Shown here piece after piece: positions 24,294-35,427 of a stretch of DNA of 64,000 nucleotides. This DNA is from Trema orientale (Eukaryota; Streptophyta; Magnoliopsida; Rosales; Cannabaceae), in the NCBI GenBank assembly GCA_002914845.1, contig JXTC01000105.1, forward strand, positions 124,001 to 188,000. Reading direction: 5' to 3'. The notes under the pieces are model-generated. The model had not been told where the DNA came from, did not search any database, and worked only from the letters and a program-made list of their open reading frames with translations. The position numbers and the translations under genes were made by a program. Position 1 is the stretch's first letter, and every line of letters starts with the position of its first letter.

Positions 24294-25440
24294 TATGTTT
24301 TGGGATTTTCCTGATTTTTGGAATTAACCCTTAAGTATGATATAGTACTAATTAAGCATGGGATTAGCAAGACTTAAGCAAACTTAGTGGAACTATACGT
24401 GCCATAGGACAAACGACATAAACTCAACAAAATGATATGTAATTATGGAACGACATAAACTTAAGAAAACGACGTGTAGTATAGCCAAAACTACATGTCG
24501 TTTAAGCTTTTTTCATCTACGCTTGAACTACGAGCCATTGAAGCCCAAGTACACGTCACTTGGAGCTGAGCTGCACCTCATTTCGGAGCTCCTTCCTTCG
24601 TGTACAAGCTGCCAACTTCATATTCAAGCCATGCTCGTGATTCTAGAGACGTCTAGAAGCTTCCAAAGACCTTGTAACTACAAGTACTTTTGTCTAAGTA
24701 CTTCTATATTAAGCTAGCTTAAGCTAATAAAACCTTGATACCTAATCCCCCCGTAGCATAAGTACTTCTACATTAAGTTAAGCTAGTCAATGAGAGCTTG
24801 ACACTTCATTCCCTTGTAGCATAAGTTTTCTTGTAAATCAAGGCAAAGTTTATCTATAAATAAGGGGTACCTCCTCACTTGTAAAAAGAATTTATTTGGC
24901 TCCTAATTTCATTAATAATATTCCTTATTTTTTCTCTCTTCCAACCATTCTCACTTTTGCTCTAGTTCTTAATATTTTTCTTATTCTTGTTTCTTCTTTG
25001 AGTCTATTCGTGGTCCTCATCAATACCACCTCTTATTTTTCTCCGTTACTTTATCGTCAATACCACCTCCATCTCTTCGTTATCCTCACCAATTCATGGC
25101 CACACCATCACAAAATACTATCCTCGTCTTTTATTCCCTTATCAACCCGTGGCCTAATATCATAACTTCCACCATCTTTGTTCCATTCTTAAGCCTTATT
25201 GTACGTGCCTAAAGTGTGAGTTTAAGAAATTGTACGCAACACCCACATATTCATCTAGTTGTGCTTGAGGTTTGGATTGGAAGATCGTGGTTTAGAAGAC
25301 AGAAAAGTTAGGATCCACTAATAGACTATAAGAGGTATTAGATCTATTCTCTTTGTATGTTTCTATTTGTTATAATTTAATACTATGTACTCATATAGTC
25401 AATTGTTTTGAGAAAATTTTTTATTGTTCCTGGGCCAATC
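24294..25440 (+). mobile_element. LTR-like retrotransposon remnant
   Basis: The order of signals is LTR-like: a promoter-type segment, then TCTATAAATAAGGGG (TATA box near 24855), CTCCTCACTTGTAAAAAG about 30 bp later, and a pyrimidine-rich leader with short serine-rich frames. No gag/pol similarity and no second LTR are visible. A decayed solo LTR is the simplest reading. Confidence 0.4.
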
Positions 25441-26140
25441 TTCTGTGTGAAAATCATTTTAAAACCAACAAAAATATTATTAGACTTTTCGATGTACGTA
25501 GAGATGCATAGTCCCATTTATAGAAATTCATAGAAATTAACCCAAATTCAAATTTTAATGCAGAAATTAAGGGATATTTAGTTATTTAGACTTATAACTA
25601 AGCTTTTTTTAAATCTACAGACTTCTAAAGCTCATTTTTAGGTCCACTACTCCTTATAATGAAACTTTCAAATATCTAGAAATAGAAAGCTTTTCCTCAA
25701 AAAATTTCAAAAAAATCTCACATTTTGTTCAAAATGAAGAATTTGATAGTTGGGTTTTTGAGAATTTGTAATTTAGAAGGTTTCGTCGAAATCTAAACAT
25801 TTTATTATCGATTTGAAGTTTTAAATCGCGATTTATCGGATTGAACATATTTCGGCGAAGAGTTCAACTTGCCCCAATTGAGCTCGACCAGTCCAATCAA
25901 GCATCTCAACTGGAAATCTCTGGACTCAATTGGACCCAATTGAACTCGATTAGGACGTTTTAGACTTTCTAGCCACCACATTAGAAAAAATGAAAAAAGA
26001 AAAAAGAAAAGAAGAAAATTAAAATGACTCTATTATTTAAATAGATTAAATGGCCCTGGAAATTAACTTCGAAAAAACTCAAAACATAATACAAACTATT
26101 TTCTGAGGTGGAAAAAAATACGTTTTAAGACAACAAAATA
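25441..26140. other. Intergenic AT-rich sequence, no gene seen
   Basis: No protein-like frame. Around 25850-25960 a mildly GC-richer patch repeats the words CAATTG/AACTCGA several times. Confidence 0.35.
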
Positions 26141-26144
26141 TAAA

Positions 26145-26612
26145 CTATTTTATTTGATGCTGCAATCAGGGGTGATTCACCGCATGTTGTATTGGCATTG
26201 TTGTTCTGACAATTCGGGGTATGGTTGTGGCAGCTGCTACCCGAAAGCTTACTGGTTTCTTCAGTCCGTTTATTTTGTGTTGAGTCGAATCTTTTCATTC
26301 GGCAGGTTGAAACAGATGCTATCAATGTTATTAATTGAAACACATATGCTTCAATTTTGGCGTTGGAAAGTTCCATCATATCGGATGTTACTCATCTTGC
26401 TTCTATATTAGGTGGCGTTTGTTATTTGCATATTCCTAGATCAGGAAATGTTGTAGCACATAGAATATCTTTTGTTGGTTTTAAGTCTAGTACTGAAGAG
26501 GTCTCTGGTTCAATTGTATCCCAGTCCCAGACTGTCATTGGTCCTGTTGCTGAGGATTTATCATCTGTTTGTTAAATAAAAGGACTCCTTTCCTTTCAAA
26601 AAAAAAAAACAT
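26145..26612 (+). pseudogene. RNase H domain fragment of a LINE (5'-truncated)
   Basis: Pieces of a plant LINE-type RNase H domain can be read across frames: GMVVAAATRKLTGFFSPF (frameshifted), QVETDAINVIN, SIISDVTHLASILGG and HIPRSGNVVAH. The first segment is out of frame with the rest and a stop interrupts it. The stop at about 26575 is followed within 30 bp by a poly-A run, as in the 3' end of a non-LTR retrotransposon. Non-functional remnant. Confidence 0.7.
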
Positions 26613-26819
26613 TTAAAGTAAAAATTGCCTTCCCATTATGCTAACCCTGCTAAAAAAGCAAAAATAGGTTCGGAGCAATGTTGATGATTGAGAATATTTT
26701 TATAAATAATAATAATAATAATAATAATAAAGCCTCCTATGCGATAGTGTTTTATTAAAAGCACCAAAAAAAAAAGAAAAAAGAAAAGAAAAGAATGGAG
26801 GGACTGTTTTCCAAGATTT

Positions 26820-27330
26820 GTTCAAAAGCATAGATTTTTGTTTTATTAGAGGATATGTGTCAAAATAAGATGCATTTGATTTTGGAGCATCTTTTATGCA
26901 TTTTGTTTACTAGTACTTTCTCTTGGTTTTATGAATTGCTTGACCAATTTACTCGTGGAATATTTATCGACATATTGGGCTTGTTGAATGCGATTCAAAA
27001 GGGGAAACAGATTCAGGGGGTGGTGTTTAAAAATAGGTGTGATTTAGATTAGTTTGGTTAGTTTGAGAATGCAATGAAGTTGTTTGATCAAATTCAGCAA
27101 AGAGATTATTATTATTATTATTATTTTTTTGAACTGCTTTCATTGTTGTGTTTTCAGAATGTGGGAGGATCGACTTGTCCGGAGATTTATTAATCTGTGA
27201 CATATACCGAGTAGAAATATCTTGGAATTCCATGAACACTGGGTTTACGCATCTAGAGATTTTGAGATAACACGTCAGTTGTTCGATGAAATGCTGGCAA
27301 GAGATTATTGTCTAATATATCCATTACCTT
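26820..27330 (+). pseudogene. Decayed pentatricopeptide-repeat (PPR) gene fragment
   Basis: Broken PPR-like words lie in order on the + strand: LLNAIQKGKQIQGVVFKNRCDLD, interrupted, then FENAMKLFDQIQQRDY, then RQLFDEMLARDY. These match the PPR helix consensus (GKQIHG..., A.KLFD.M..RD). They are split by stops, shifts and an ATT microsatellite at about 27105. No intact gene is present. Confidence 0.6.
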
Positions 27331-27554
27331 GATTTATGATGATTTGCCTGTTAAGAGAATGATTATTCTATAGATTACTAACATAGCTAGATTCCCACTA
27401 TGCACACAACAACGAGGGACACAAATGTTACAAAGATCAAACTACGGAGTTTTTAACGAAAAGTGCGTACAAGATTTGGACGTAACTAGCATCATGCAAA
27501 GAACAAAAGCAACACAGAAAATGGAGAAGCCAAGTAAGAAACAAAGGAATGAGG

Positions 27555-30500
27555 TCACCCATTTGACAAGCCAAAGTACGAATTTGCGGAGCTCAAAAGC
27601 GAAGAACAGCTTGAGGGAATGAGCGTCAAGAGCTTTTTTATTAACCATTCGAACGCTACTGAGAAGGCTGCGAAAAATAAACATAAAACCCATAGCTGAA
27701 CATTCAACCTCCCGCGGCTGAGAAAACCTCTTCCGAACTGAACAAGCATCACTTGTGTGAACATAACTACTGTCAAAGCCACAAGAAAACAGTAGTTGTT
27801 GAGGACAACTTCTAAGACTTCTGCCTCTCTTAAGTTCATGGCATTGAACAAATTGAAGAGCTGACACAAAGTGAAAGTATTGAAGATCATTGTTTTCAGG
27901 ACATCTTTGTCCATGTTAGGTAAAGCAATGTTGCCCATGAACTGAAAGATCAGCAGAAGTGAAACCTGATAGAACACTTGAATTGCTATGTTGTTCCACA
28001 TAAACTTTGTAATCAGTGACCGAGTACGGTCAACTAGTTTGTAATTAGTGAGTAGCTCTTGGCCTAATTTGAACTCCATTACCATCATCAAACCACCTAA
28101 AAGGCACATAATCAGGTTCACCCAAATCAAATCAAGTGATGTCAGCGGTGAATCTCCTGAGTGCATTGTTGAAACTAAGGTTATTGTGAACCCAGATACC
28201 CAAGTAGTGAGTTGAAGTTGGAAGAACTTCTGAATGTTGTGGTAGACACATTCACTTTTCTTCCATATCGCAGATTTCAAAGTCAAATCTGCAATGGAAA
28301 TATCAGAAAATTTGTTGGCCATCTTTGTGCATATCTCTTCATGGGTGATCCCAACATCAGCCTTTATTAGAGCTTGAGTATCACTAGCTGTCAAGCCTCC
28401 ATAAAATGCAACTACATGACCGTTTCTCTGAGAATGCTCCAACATGAGAAGCTTGTCCTTGGGGTGGGAATCTCCCATTATAGTGGTCTGAATGATAGCC
28501 TTCTCCATCTTTGCAATGTCTGACTTGGCCATTTCTCGAATTTCTTCACCTTCACTTTCACCATGATCTGACCCAGGCGTTAAAATTCCCAACTCCCAAG
28601 CAATGGCTTTCACTATCGGTAGCTCATCCTCCGATACCAATTTCACACTTATTTTATCACTTCTAAGAGTTGCCACAAGTAACTTGATATCTTCCCTACA
28701 TGGGTACTTCAAACCCATTATTGCCAACAAGCTTAATCCTTCTTTCTTAAGTTCTTCCACTGCTATCTCTCCAAAGGCAAATGCAATAGGTCTGAGTCCC
28801 TTGTCTTCCATCTCTTTTATCACTTTTCCAAACTTCTCTTCCTGATCATTTTCCATTGTTTGTATTTTCCCACTATTATCATAAAAGTGTGTACACATGC
28901 CCAAAATTGTTGAAGCAGGTCCTTTCCAGTGCAGCTGTAGGCTCTGTTCCTGATCACCAATTTTCTTCATCAGAACCCCACAACTTTTCTTGCTTGAGAT
29001 TGATCTTCTATATTGTAGAATTCTAAACTCTTGATCCAATAACTCCTCTTTCCAACCCAATCTTGACTTCACCCAGGAAATGGGCAAATCATCATTCGAG
29101 TTAAAAGAAATCTCAGGCTTATTAACCCACAAGTTTATTGCTTGAAGCAACTTAGCAAAGTTAAATGCTGATTGACTAGTGTCAGAGACTGGTTCTCGAC
29201 TTATATCCTTTTCACCAACCCATAATTCCTCGACCTCCATTTTCTTACACAACAGTTTACCACCACCAGTTGCATCGAGGAATATGACCGTGATAAGGCC
29301 AATGGTGCCACATACTGAGAGATTGCGAGGATCCGCCTTTGTCAAATCCAACTTCTTCTTCCATCGGATTAAGCAAACTCCCATCACAAGAGGCATTCCG
29401 TGTTGAACTCCAATTACAAACGCCACAAGAGTACTCAGTAAGATGGAGACCCTTCCCTGAGGTTTCAAGAAAAGTCTATTAAACAGTTGCATCAGGAACT
29501 TCATCGTGACATGCCCTTTCAACTCGGGCAACTCATTGTAATTGTCATGTTTCTTAAAGAGTAACCTTATCAGCGCCACAAAGGCCATCAACACAGACAT
29601 AAAAAGTCCGAACTTTTCTATATAGTTGTAGGGTTTATCCAACAATGCCTGTAACAACGTCTTCTCCCCATGACCATCATAGCTGATCAACAAGCTCGGT
29701 ATCTCACCAAGAGCTGTTTCAGCACCAATCGATGTAACAATCATTGAACCGTGGCCTTCCCTAACACTTGAACCAGCATATAGAAAAGGGCTTTTGTTCC
29801 CGATCTCTTTGTTGAATACTTCATCTAACTTCAAGTTTTCACCTCTTATGAACACACCATCACCAGGAACTTGGTCACCTTTATCCAAATGCACTATATC
29901 TCGCACCTGAACATCAGACACGGCCACCCTTCGAGACTCACCATTTCTCTCCACTTTAAATTTTAACATGTCGCTATCTTCTTTCATCTTCTTCACTATT
30001 TTCCTTTCGTGAAGGAAGTTCCGCACCGAAGAGGAAGCAACAAGGACAACAATGGCGACAAGGACCGCTGTACCATCATGCCACCCTGTTTTTGCTCCTT
30101 GCTGGATGATTTCGATGGCGAATAACAATCCAGCTGAAACAAACAGAAGGAGAATTGTACAACTATTGCAAGCCTGCAGTAAGAAACACAAAAATCCTTT
30201 TCGTTGAGTGCTTCTCGTTTTCCAATGTTCTCGTGGCTCCTGAACACCATCAATAGCGTTATCCTCATTTTCCTGTTTGAAAGATCATATGTAGAAAACA
30301 AAATATAAGTCAGCTACTATCTATATCCATATCAAAATTAAGAAGCTTACTAGTAGTGTTTAATGTTACAATAAAGTATAATTAAGATGATTTAATTGAT
30401 AAATTGGTCTCACATAAATTTCATTTAAAATATAATTTTAATTTATTAGTAACAGATTAACACATATACAGTATTGAGCACCATATAATATTTCTTAGTA

Positions 30501-31715
30501 TTACTCTTAAATAAAGCTCTAAGTTTTTTTTTTTTTTTTTCCCTCCTTCCCTTAAATTCCTCATCTTTTTGCATAACTTGATTTAAAAATATTAGACTCT
30601 TGCAAAAAAGAAGACCTTTTTTTCATAACATTTTTTTAAAGATAAATGACTTTATTAGTTTTGAACTAAAAATAAATTCTCAATTTAATTCTTAAACTTT
30701 AAATTGCATCTTAAAAATCAAAATGAAATTATTCTTGTAATTTAAAGATCAACGAAATCATTTATCTTCTTTTCTTTTTTTTGAAAAAAAAAAAACATTT
30801 TTATTCTGAAACACTTTGAAAAGTTCTATTTGACGGTCATCTTTAATAGACATGAAATAGTACTATTACTTAAAAAGTATTTTATTTTTTTTTTAAAATA
30901 CACGTTTGGAAAAAAAGCGCTTGTAGTACAGTACACCTTTGCATCCGGACAAACATGCATATAGCATTAGTCTCTACCGTTCATTGAGATGACTCGCCTC
31001 AATCAATGAACGATTATGATGCATTAGGCGTGCCAATCACATCTGACGCTAGGAGTTTGACATGATATTATATCATGTCATAATCATAATAGACTGTGCA
31101 GATGGGGCTGATTGCACTGTACCACAAAAGAGTTATTTCTCTAAATAATCAGTTTGAGAAATGGTCAAATCTCAATAACACAAAGGAGGAGTACTTCTTA
31201 GTTTGTCCATAATCACTCTGGGGAAGAATAGACCACGCTAGCCTAGCCATGTTGTCTACCTCAAAGTGAGATCTTTGAAGTAGTGACAAAGCCCATTCAC
31301 CGCCGCCGCGTTTTTGCAATTCAGACAGGTCCTTCTCCTTGACAATCCGTACAAGTCTATCCCAATCAGATGCTCCGCCACAGGAAGGCATGTCAATTAC
31401 GTGGTGGCCTTGTTCGGAAGAGCTGTCATCAAGTACGACTTGCTCCGAAGCCACCGCCGCCGCCGCCGCCGCCGCTGCTGCTGATGCTTCTGCTGGTGTT
31501 GCCTCATGATCATCATCATCCTCCTCTTCATCTTGATGATCATGAGAAATGAACACACTTATACTTAGAATCACGTAGCGAAACCAGAGGCTGTTTTTCT
31601 CACCCGCGGATGAGTCGGTAGTACTAGCGATGACTACACCGCCGCTAAGAGTCTCCCCAGTACCCCCGGCTTCTTCACAAGTTTGACCAGCTGCGTTGTC
31701 TGGTGATGAGAACAT
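27555..31715 (-). CDS. ACA12/13-like P-type Ca2+-ATPase with degenerate catalytic motifs
   Basis: Two exons, 31715-31260 (152 codons) and 30272-27555 (905 codons plus stop), joined in phase 0 at GAG|gtagac and aaacag|GAA; 1057 aa, close to family length. The start ATG opens MFSSPDN; the longer upstream frame begins only with TTG. N-terminus: an aromatic stretch WFRYVILSISVF where ACA pumps bind calmodulin, then acidic and poly-Ala tracts. The P-type layout is clear (TM1 GLLFAIE, GDQVPGDGVF in the A domain, NYIEKFG before TM3, TM5-TM10). Active family members carry TGES, PEGL, DKTGTLT, KGA, GDGTND and an Asp in TM6. Here these read NKEIGNKS (306-313), QHGM (442-445), DATGGGKL (485-492), KGPAS (602-606), YGGLTASD (776-783) and LIMCLLGG (873-880). 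Pump turnover is very unlikely, yet no stop or frameshift is present. Could be a pseudoenzyme or a very young pseudogene. Confidence 0.9.
31451..31500 (-). repeat. GCN trinucleotide repeat encoding poly-Ala
   Basis: Inside exon 1 of the pump-like gene a run of GCC/GGC triplets encodes about ten consecutive alanines. It lies just after an Asp/Glu cluster (DEEEDDDDHE). This tract is likely length-variable. Confidence 0.85.
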
Positions 31716-31755
31716 GTTGAAAAAGGCCACAAAAAAAACCCAAATGCCCGAAACG

Positions 31756-31835
31756 AGAGAGAGAGAGAGAGAGAGAGAAATTAAGGAGGGCTTGTTTGTG
31801 GCCAAGACAAGACTCTAACTCTCTCTTTATATAGT
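31756..31835 (-). promoter_or_regulatory. Core promoter of the pump-like gene: TATA box and GA/CT leader
   Basis: On the minus strand ACTATATAAAGAGAG (TATATAAAG at about 31825-31833) precedes a leader with a (CT)n tract (31756-31780) and the ATG at 31715. The order and spacing suit a TATA promoter with transcription starting near 31800. The same elements recur in copy B near 33355-33363 and 33290-33312. Confidence 0.6.
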
Positions 31836-32340
31836 TGAATAAAAGGGTTTTTATAATTTTCTATAAATTACAAAATTACACGTACTCGTTTACGCGTTTT
31901 TGTGGAAGAAAGAATCTATGTGCTTCACGGGCTTCTTCTTCGCATAAGCCTCGTATCCGTTTTATTTTTTCGAGGAAACGAGACATGACATGGAAAAAGC
32001 TCTTGTGCATTATATATCAATGAACTATATATCAATGAACTATATTATCAAAATATATGTATATATCAATGAACTAGTTATGTTGTTCTTTTTGATTTTT
32101 TCTTCTTTTGTAATTAAATTATGTGTATGTATGTATGTATCTGTCTATATCTATATATGCAACTCTTGTTAAGTACTTATGACCACAATTTAAATTACTA
32201 CGTAATAGAAACATTAATGCATGCCAGGCCCAAAGAAATATAGTTATAGTTATACTTAGTAGTCTTATACTCTCTTGTCCATGACTCGTTAAATAAATTT
32301 TATTAAGGAATTTTAAAAAATAATATATATATATATACGT

Positions 32341-32442
32341 AGAATTTTTTTTTTTTTTTTTGACCTTTTGGGAAAAGGCGGAAGAGGTAATGGTTTTTTT
32401 TTTTTTTTTTTTTTTTTTGCCCTTTATGCTTGGGGGGGGGAA
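32341..32442. repeat. T, T and G homopolymers in copy A
   Basis: Long T runs (about 19 and 22 bases) and G9 occur where copy B has other homopolymers. Such runs are prone to sequencing and assembly error. Confidence 0.6.
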
Positions 32443-33205
32443 GGGGGAAAGAGCTTATATGTCATATATACATTAGTCTAAAAGGTCAGGCGCGTAACTC
32501 GTATCTTTAGAAATGTCCTTGTGCTTATAAGCAATTGTTAAGAAGTTCATTTCATTAACGCTTCTAACCACATAAACGAATCTTCATAATATATATATAT
32601 ATATGAATATCGTCCCGATAGCGATGTCTACTTTGGTTAATTACGTAAAAGTCGAAAACAAATTATGAAATATCAAAAAATAATTAGTCTAGGATGGTCA
32701 AGACTCAAGACGCGCCAATATTATTGTTCATATTCTTAGACCACCTATATCTGATTCTTAAGAGCATACAAAAAAAAATTAAATAGCTAAATGACTGAAA
32801 AAAAATAGAACGAAACACCAAATTTCCACAAAGACCTTTATTATCTATTTACTGATGACTTAAAAAAGGAGGCAATTTCCAAGTAGAAGAGACAGATTGG
32901 AAGGTAGCTTTATTGTTTTTTTTTTTTTTTTGGTCAGATGGCTTATACCATATCCACACTTACCGAGTCGACACAGCATATTTTTCTTCTTTTTTTTATT
33001 CATTTCCCTTTTTATTTAAAAAATAAATTTTAGCATTAGATATATGGTGACATGTTCTGTATTAGTATTTTTTTTTTCATTTCCTTTTTTTATAAAAATT
33101 AATAATCCGAAAAACTATGATAAATTTTTAGCATTAGATATATGGTGACATGTTCTGTATAAGTATAAGTATTAGTATTAGTATTAGTATGTAGTTGGAC
33201 AAGAA

Positions 33206-33286
33206 TCACAAGTTTGACCAGCTGTGTTTTCTGGTGATGAGAACATGTTGAAAAAGGCCACAAAACAAAGCCCAAATGCCCGAAAC

Positions 33287-33320
<34 letters not shown>

Positions 33321-34770
33321 AAGGAGGGCTTGTTTGTGGACAAGACTGTAACTCTCTCTTTATATAGTTGAATAAAAGGGTTTTTATATTTTTCTATAAA
33401 TTACAAAATTACACGTACTCGTTTACGCGTTTTTGTGGAAGAAAGAATCTATGTGCTCATGGGCTTCTTCTTCGCATAAGCCTTGTATCCGTTTTGTTCT
33501 TTCGAGGAAACGAGACATGACATGGAAAAAGCTCTTGTGCATTATATATCAATGAACTATATTATCAAAAATATATACATATATATCAATGAAGGCCACG
33601 GATATAGTCCCCTCGAGGGGACCGATCCCGTTCATGTTTTGGCCAACACATGTCATATTTTGACCAATCTGTGTTAGCCAAAACATGATCTGTGTTAGTC
33701 AAAATATGAACGGAACTGGTCCCGTGAGCGGGACTACATCCATGCCTTATCAATGAACTAGTTATGTTTTTCTTTTTGATTTTATCTTCTTTTTCTTCAA
33801 TTGTAATTAAATTATGTGTATGTATGTATGTATCTGTCTATATCTATATATGCAATTCTTGTCAAGTACTTATTACCACAATTTAAATTACTACGTACAT
33901 AGAAACATTAATGTATGGCATTGTCAGGCCCAAAGAAATGTAGTCATAGTTATACTTAGTAGTCTTACACGCTTCTTTTCCATCGACTCGTTGAATAAAT
34001 TGTCTTAAGGAATTTAAAAAAAAAAATAGTATATATATATATCTACACACACATAGGATTTGTTTTTTACCTTTTGGGAAAAGGCGGAAGAGGTAATGGT
34101 TCCCCCCCCCCCCCCCCCCCTTTATGGTTGAGAAAAAAAAAAAAAAAGAGCTTATATGTCATATAAACATTAGTCTCAAAGGTCAGGCGGGTAACTAGCA
34201 TCTTTAGAAATGTCCTTGTGCTTATAAGCAATTGTTAAGAAGTTCATTTCATTAACGCTTCTAATCATTTTAACGAATCTTTATATATAAATCGTCCCGA
34301 TAGCGATGTCTACTTTGGTTAATTATGTAAAAGTCAAAAACAAATTATGAAATATCAAAAAATAATTAGTCTATGATCGTCAAGACTCAAGACGCGCTAA
34401 TATTATTGTTCATATTCTTAGAACACCTATATCCAATTCTGAAGAGCATACAAAAAAAATTAAATAGCTAAATGATTAAAAAAAAAATAGAAAGAAACAC
34501 GAAATTTCCACAAAGACATTTATTATCTATTTACCGATGACTGAAAAAAGGGGGTAATTTTCAAGTATAAGAGACAGTTTGGAAGGTAGCTTTATTGTGA
34601 TTATTATTATTAATTTTTTTTTTTTGTCAGATGGCTTATACCATATCCACACATTACCGAATCATCAACACCATATTTTTCTTTTTTTCATTTCCTTTTT
34701 TTTATAAATTTTAGCATTAGATATATGGTGACATATTCTGTATTAGTATTAGTATGTAGTTGGACAAGAA
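33206..34770 (-). repeat. Promoter-containing tandem duplication, copy B (distal)
   Basis: Second copy of the unit, 1565 bp including a 154-bp MITE insertion. It retains the ATG (33244-33246, minus) and the first ~13 codons of the pump-like gene. Translation then runs across the duplication breakpoint to a TAA, giving a 20-codon orphan frame. The TATA box and (CT)n leader are also retained, so it may be an ectopic promoter. Confidence 0.93.
33594..33747. mobile_element. Mutator-like MITE in copy B
   Basis: A 154-bp insertion flanked by a perfect 10-bp direct repeat TATCAATGAA (33584-33593 and 33748-33757). Its ends are near-palindromic: GGCCACGGATATAGTCCC at the left and the reverse complement of AGGCATGGATGTAGTCCC at the right. 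Almost the whole element is an inverted repeat. The corresponding place in copy A (near 32060) lacks it, giving an empty-site control. Confidence 0.88.
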
Positions 34771-34775
34771 TCACA

Positions 34776-35427
34776 TCTAAAATTAAACTTGAAGCTAATC
34801 TAAACGTGCATCATCCCAAAATATGGATTAAGGCCCTGATTAAAAGTTGTATATATAATTTAATCCAGTAATTTTTTAACAGAAACTACAGTAGTCAAAA
34901 CAATATAGGTATTCTCAGGGTTAGAGGGAGAAGGGGACCAGTATGTGCACTTGCTCTCATTAAATTTTGGGAGAAATTTTTTTTACATGTATTAAAAAGA
35001 AAAAAAAAATGTGTCTTCACTAAAAATTGGCAAAAACAGTTCTGTGACCAATGAAAATTGGCCAAAATTGTACCTAAGGCCCTAATTATGCTATTATGTC
35101 CCTAATGAATAAATTTGTTGGCTCCATGCCCCTGGGTATTTGTATTCTCTTCTAGTATATAAATTACTGCTTGTCTCTAGCTTCTCTACTATATATTTTG
35201 CAGGCCAAGTTGATATTTATTAATTTGGCTTTAAATTTCGTGTCTAAAAAAGACTTTGTACCATTTCATAATTTGGACAGTTAATTAACTAAATCTTCTA
35301 TGGCTTATATCAGGATATAAGGCTGAACAAGAACTATTTGGGACTTAGAATAATAGTAATTCCCTTAATTATGGCTAAAAAAAAAAAAAAACCAGAGAGA
35401 TAGAACGCTATAATGCTAAATTCTTGT
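34776..35427. other. Intergenic sequence, no gene seen
   Basis: AT-rich with short A and T runs; no protein-like frame and no terminal repeats recognised. Confidence 0.35.

Larger units (their letters stand above)
31675..33205 (-). repeat. Promoter-containing tandem duplication, copy A (gene-proximal)
   Basis: A 1531-bp unit covering the first 14 codons, leader and promoter of the pump-like gene. It is repeated head-to-tail as 33206-34770. The unit boundaries share the word TCACA (31675, 33206, 34771), consistent with a microhomology or short-repeat duplication. Copies are largely collinear, with divergence in simple repeats. Confidence 0.93.

Noticed and set aside
27555..30191. Pump-like protein starting at MCFLL, 878 aa
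   Set aside because: The first codon is TTG, and homologous sequence (NAIDGVQE, TRSTQRKGF) continues upstream in frame to a good acceptor at 30273-30274, joining an N-terminal exon.
31716..31805. N-terminal extension of the pump-like exon 1 with a Ser/Leu-rich stretch
   Set aside because: It would start at TTG and translate the (CT)n leader. The first ATG is at 31715.
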